Shown: positions 63,966 through 64,000 of the stretch, piece after piece
Layout of the letters: each line of letters starts with the position of its first letter
Numbering within the stretch: the first letter of the stretch is position 1
Source: CAYWWM01 sp965198025
Lineage (GTDB): Bacteria > Acidobacteriota > Terriglobia > 2-12-FULL-54-10
Direction of reading: 5' to 3'
Assembly: GCA_965198025.1 (NCBI GenBank)
Contig: OZ240237.1
Span: 1,674,001-1,738,000, forward strand
Length of the DNA stretch: 64,000 bases
Notes under the pieces: generated by a model
Told to the model about the DNA's origin: nothing
The model's database searches: none
The model's input: the letters and a program-made list of their open reading frames with translations, nothing else
Position numbers and translations under genes: made by a program

Positions 63966-64000
63966 CTTGGGACCTCCTCCTCTATGGCGTCCTCCTCATC

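Overview
The window looks like a chromosomal segment of an Acidobacteriota bacterium, probably from the Bryobacterales/Solibacter-like part of the phylum. The reasons are three very large Oar-like TonB-dependent receptors with the plug signature PLNGRSY[ND]QLA, a DUF1552 protein beside an exported ankyrin protein, DUF4159, SMP-30-like lactonases, UbiD-type decarboxylases, a CcmI-like zinc-ribbon membrane protein, and high-GC coding with many GTG/TTG starts. This placement rests on family content only; there is no rRNA or tRNA gene in the window.

Positions 1-39545 are mostly housekeeping genes. They include hemA (3' part)-hemC-queA, a Spy/CpxP-like periplasmic protein, a UbiD-family decarboxylase, a DedA-type membrane protein, an inositol-monophosphatase family enzyme, a fused MoaD-MoaE protein followed by an Hfq-like protein, glutamate dehydrogenase, rsmB, rpe, a BamD-like lipoprotein, a receiver-domain protein, recG, a tandem pair of Oar-like receptors, tilS-ftsH-folP, a K+-dependent-type membrane pyrophosphatase, and an overlapping lpdA-lipB-E2 operon that supplies lipoyl-dependent 2-oxoacid dehydrogenase parts.

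Positions 39845-64000 are accessory. They carry a tandem pair of exported SMP-30 proteins, an orphan PD-(D/E)XK-like nuclease, a DUF4159 pair, and an apparent small-molecule operon (UbiD decarboxylase, DUF2848, HpaB-type flavin monooxygenase, cupin). A repeat-rich zone at about 47.8-51.9 kb follows, then an exported propeller protein cut by an in-frame TGA, a third Oar-like receptor, an IS3 remnant, a lower-GC amidase with a Ser/Thr kinase remnant at its 5' edge, and an ankyrin/DUF1552 pair.

The most unusual structure is at 49680-51797. Two adjacent modules seem to be bounded by the same roughly 16-base inverted repeat (GGTAGTGTCTTAATTT type). One carries a small protein plus a retropepsin-like protease, the other a RelB/YafQ-like toxin-antitoxin pair. 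The same ends recur around a gene-less 93-bp element at 28268-28360 and in a nearly empty 37-bp palindrome at 51757-51793. This suggests a family of small mobile cassettes that share ends but differ in cargo. Several decayed genes (HAD phosphatase, a small gene before folP, IS3 transposase, protein kinase) show active gene loss in the same chromosome.
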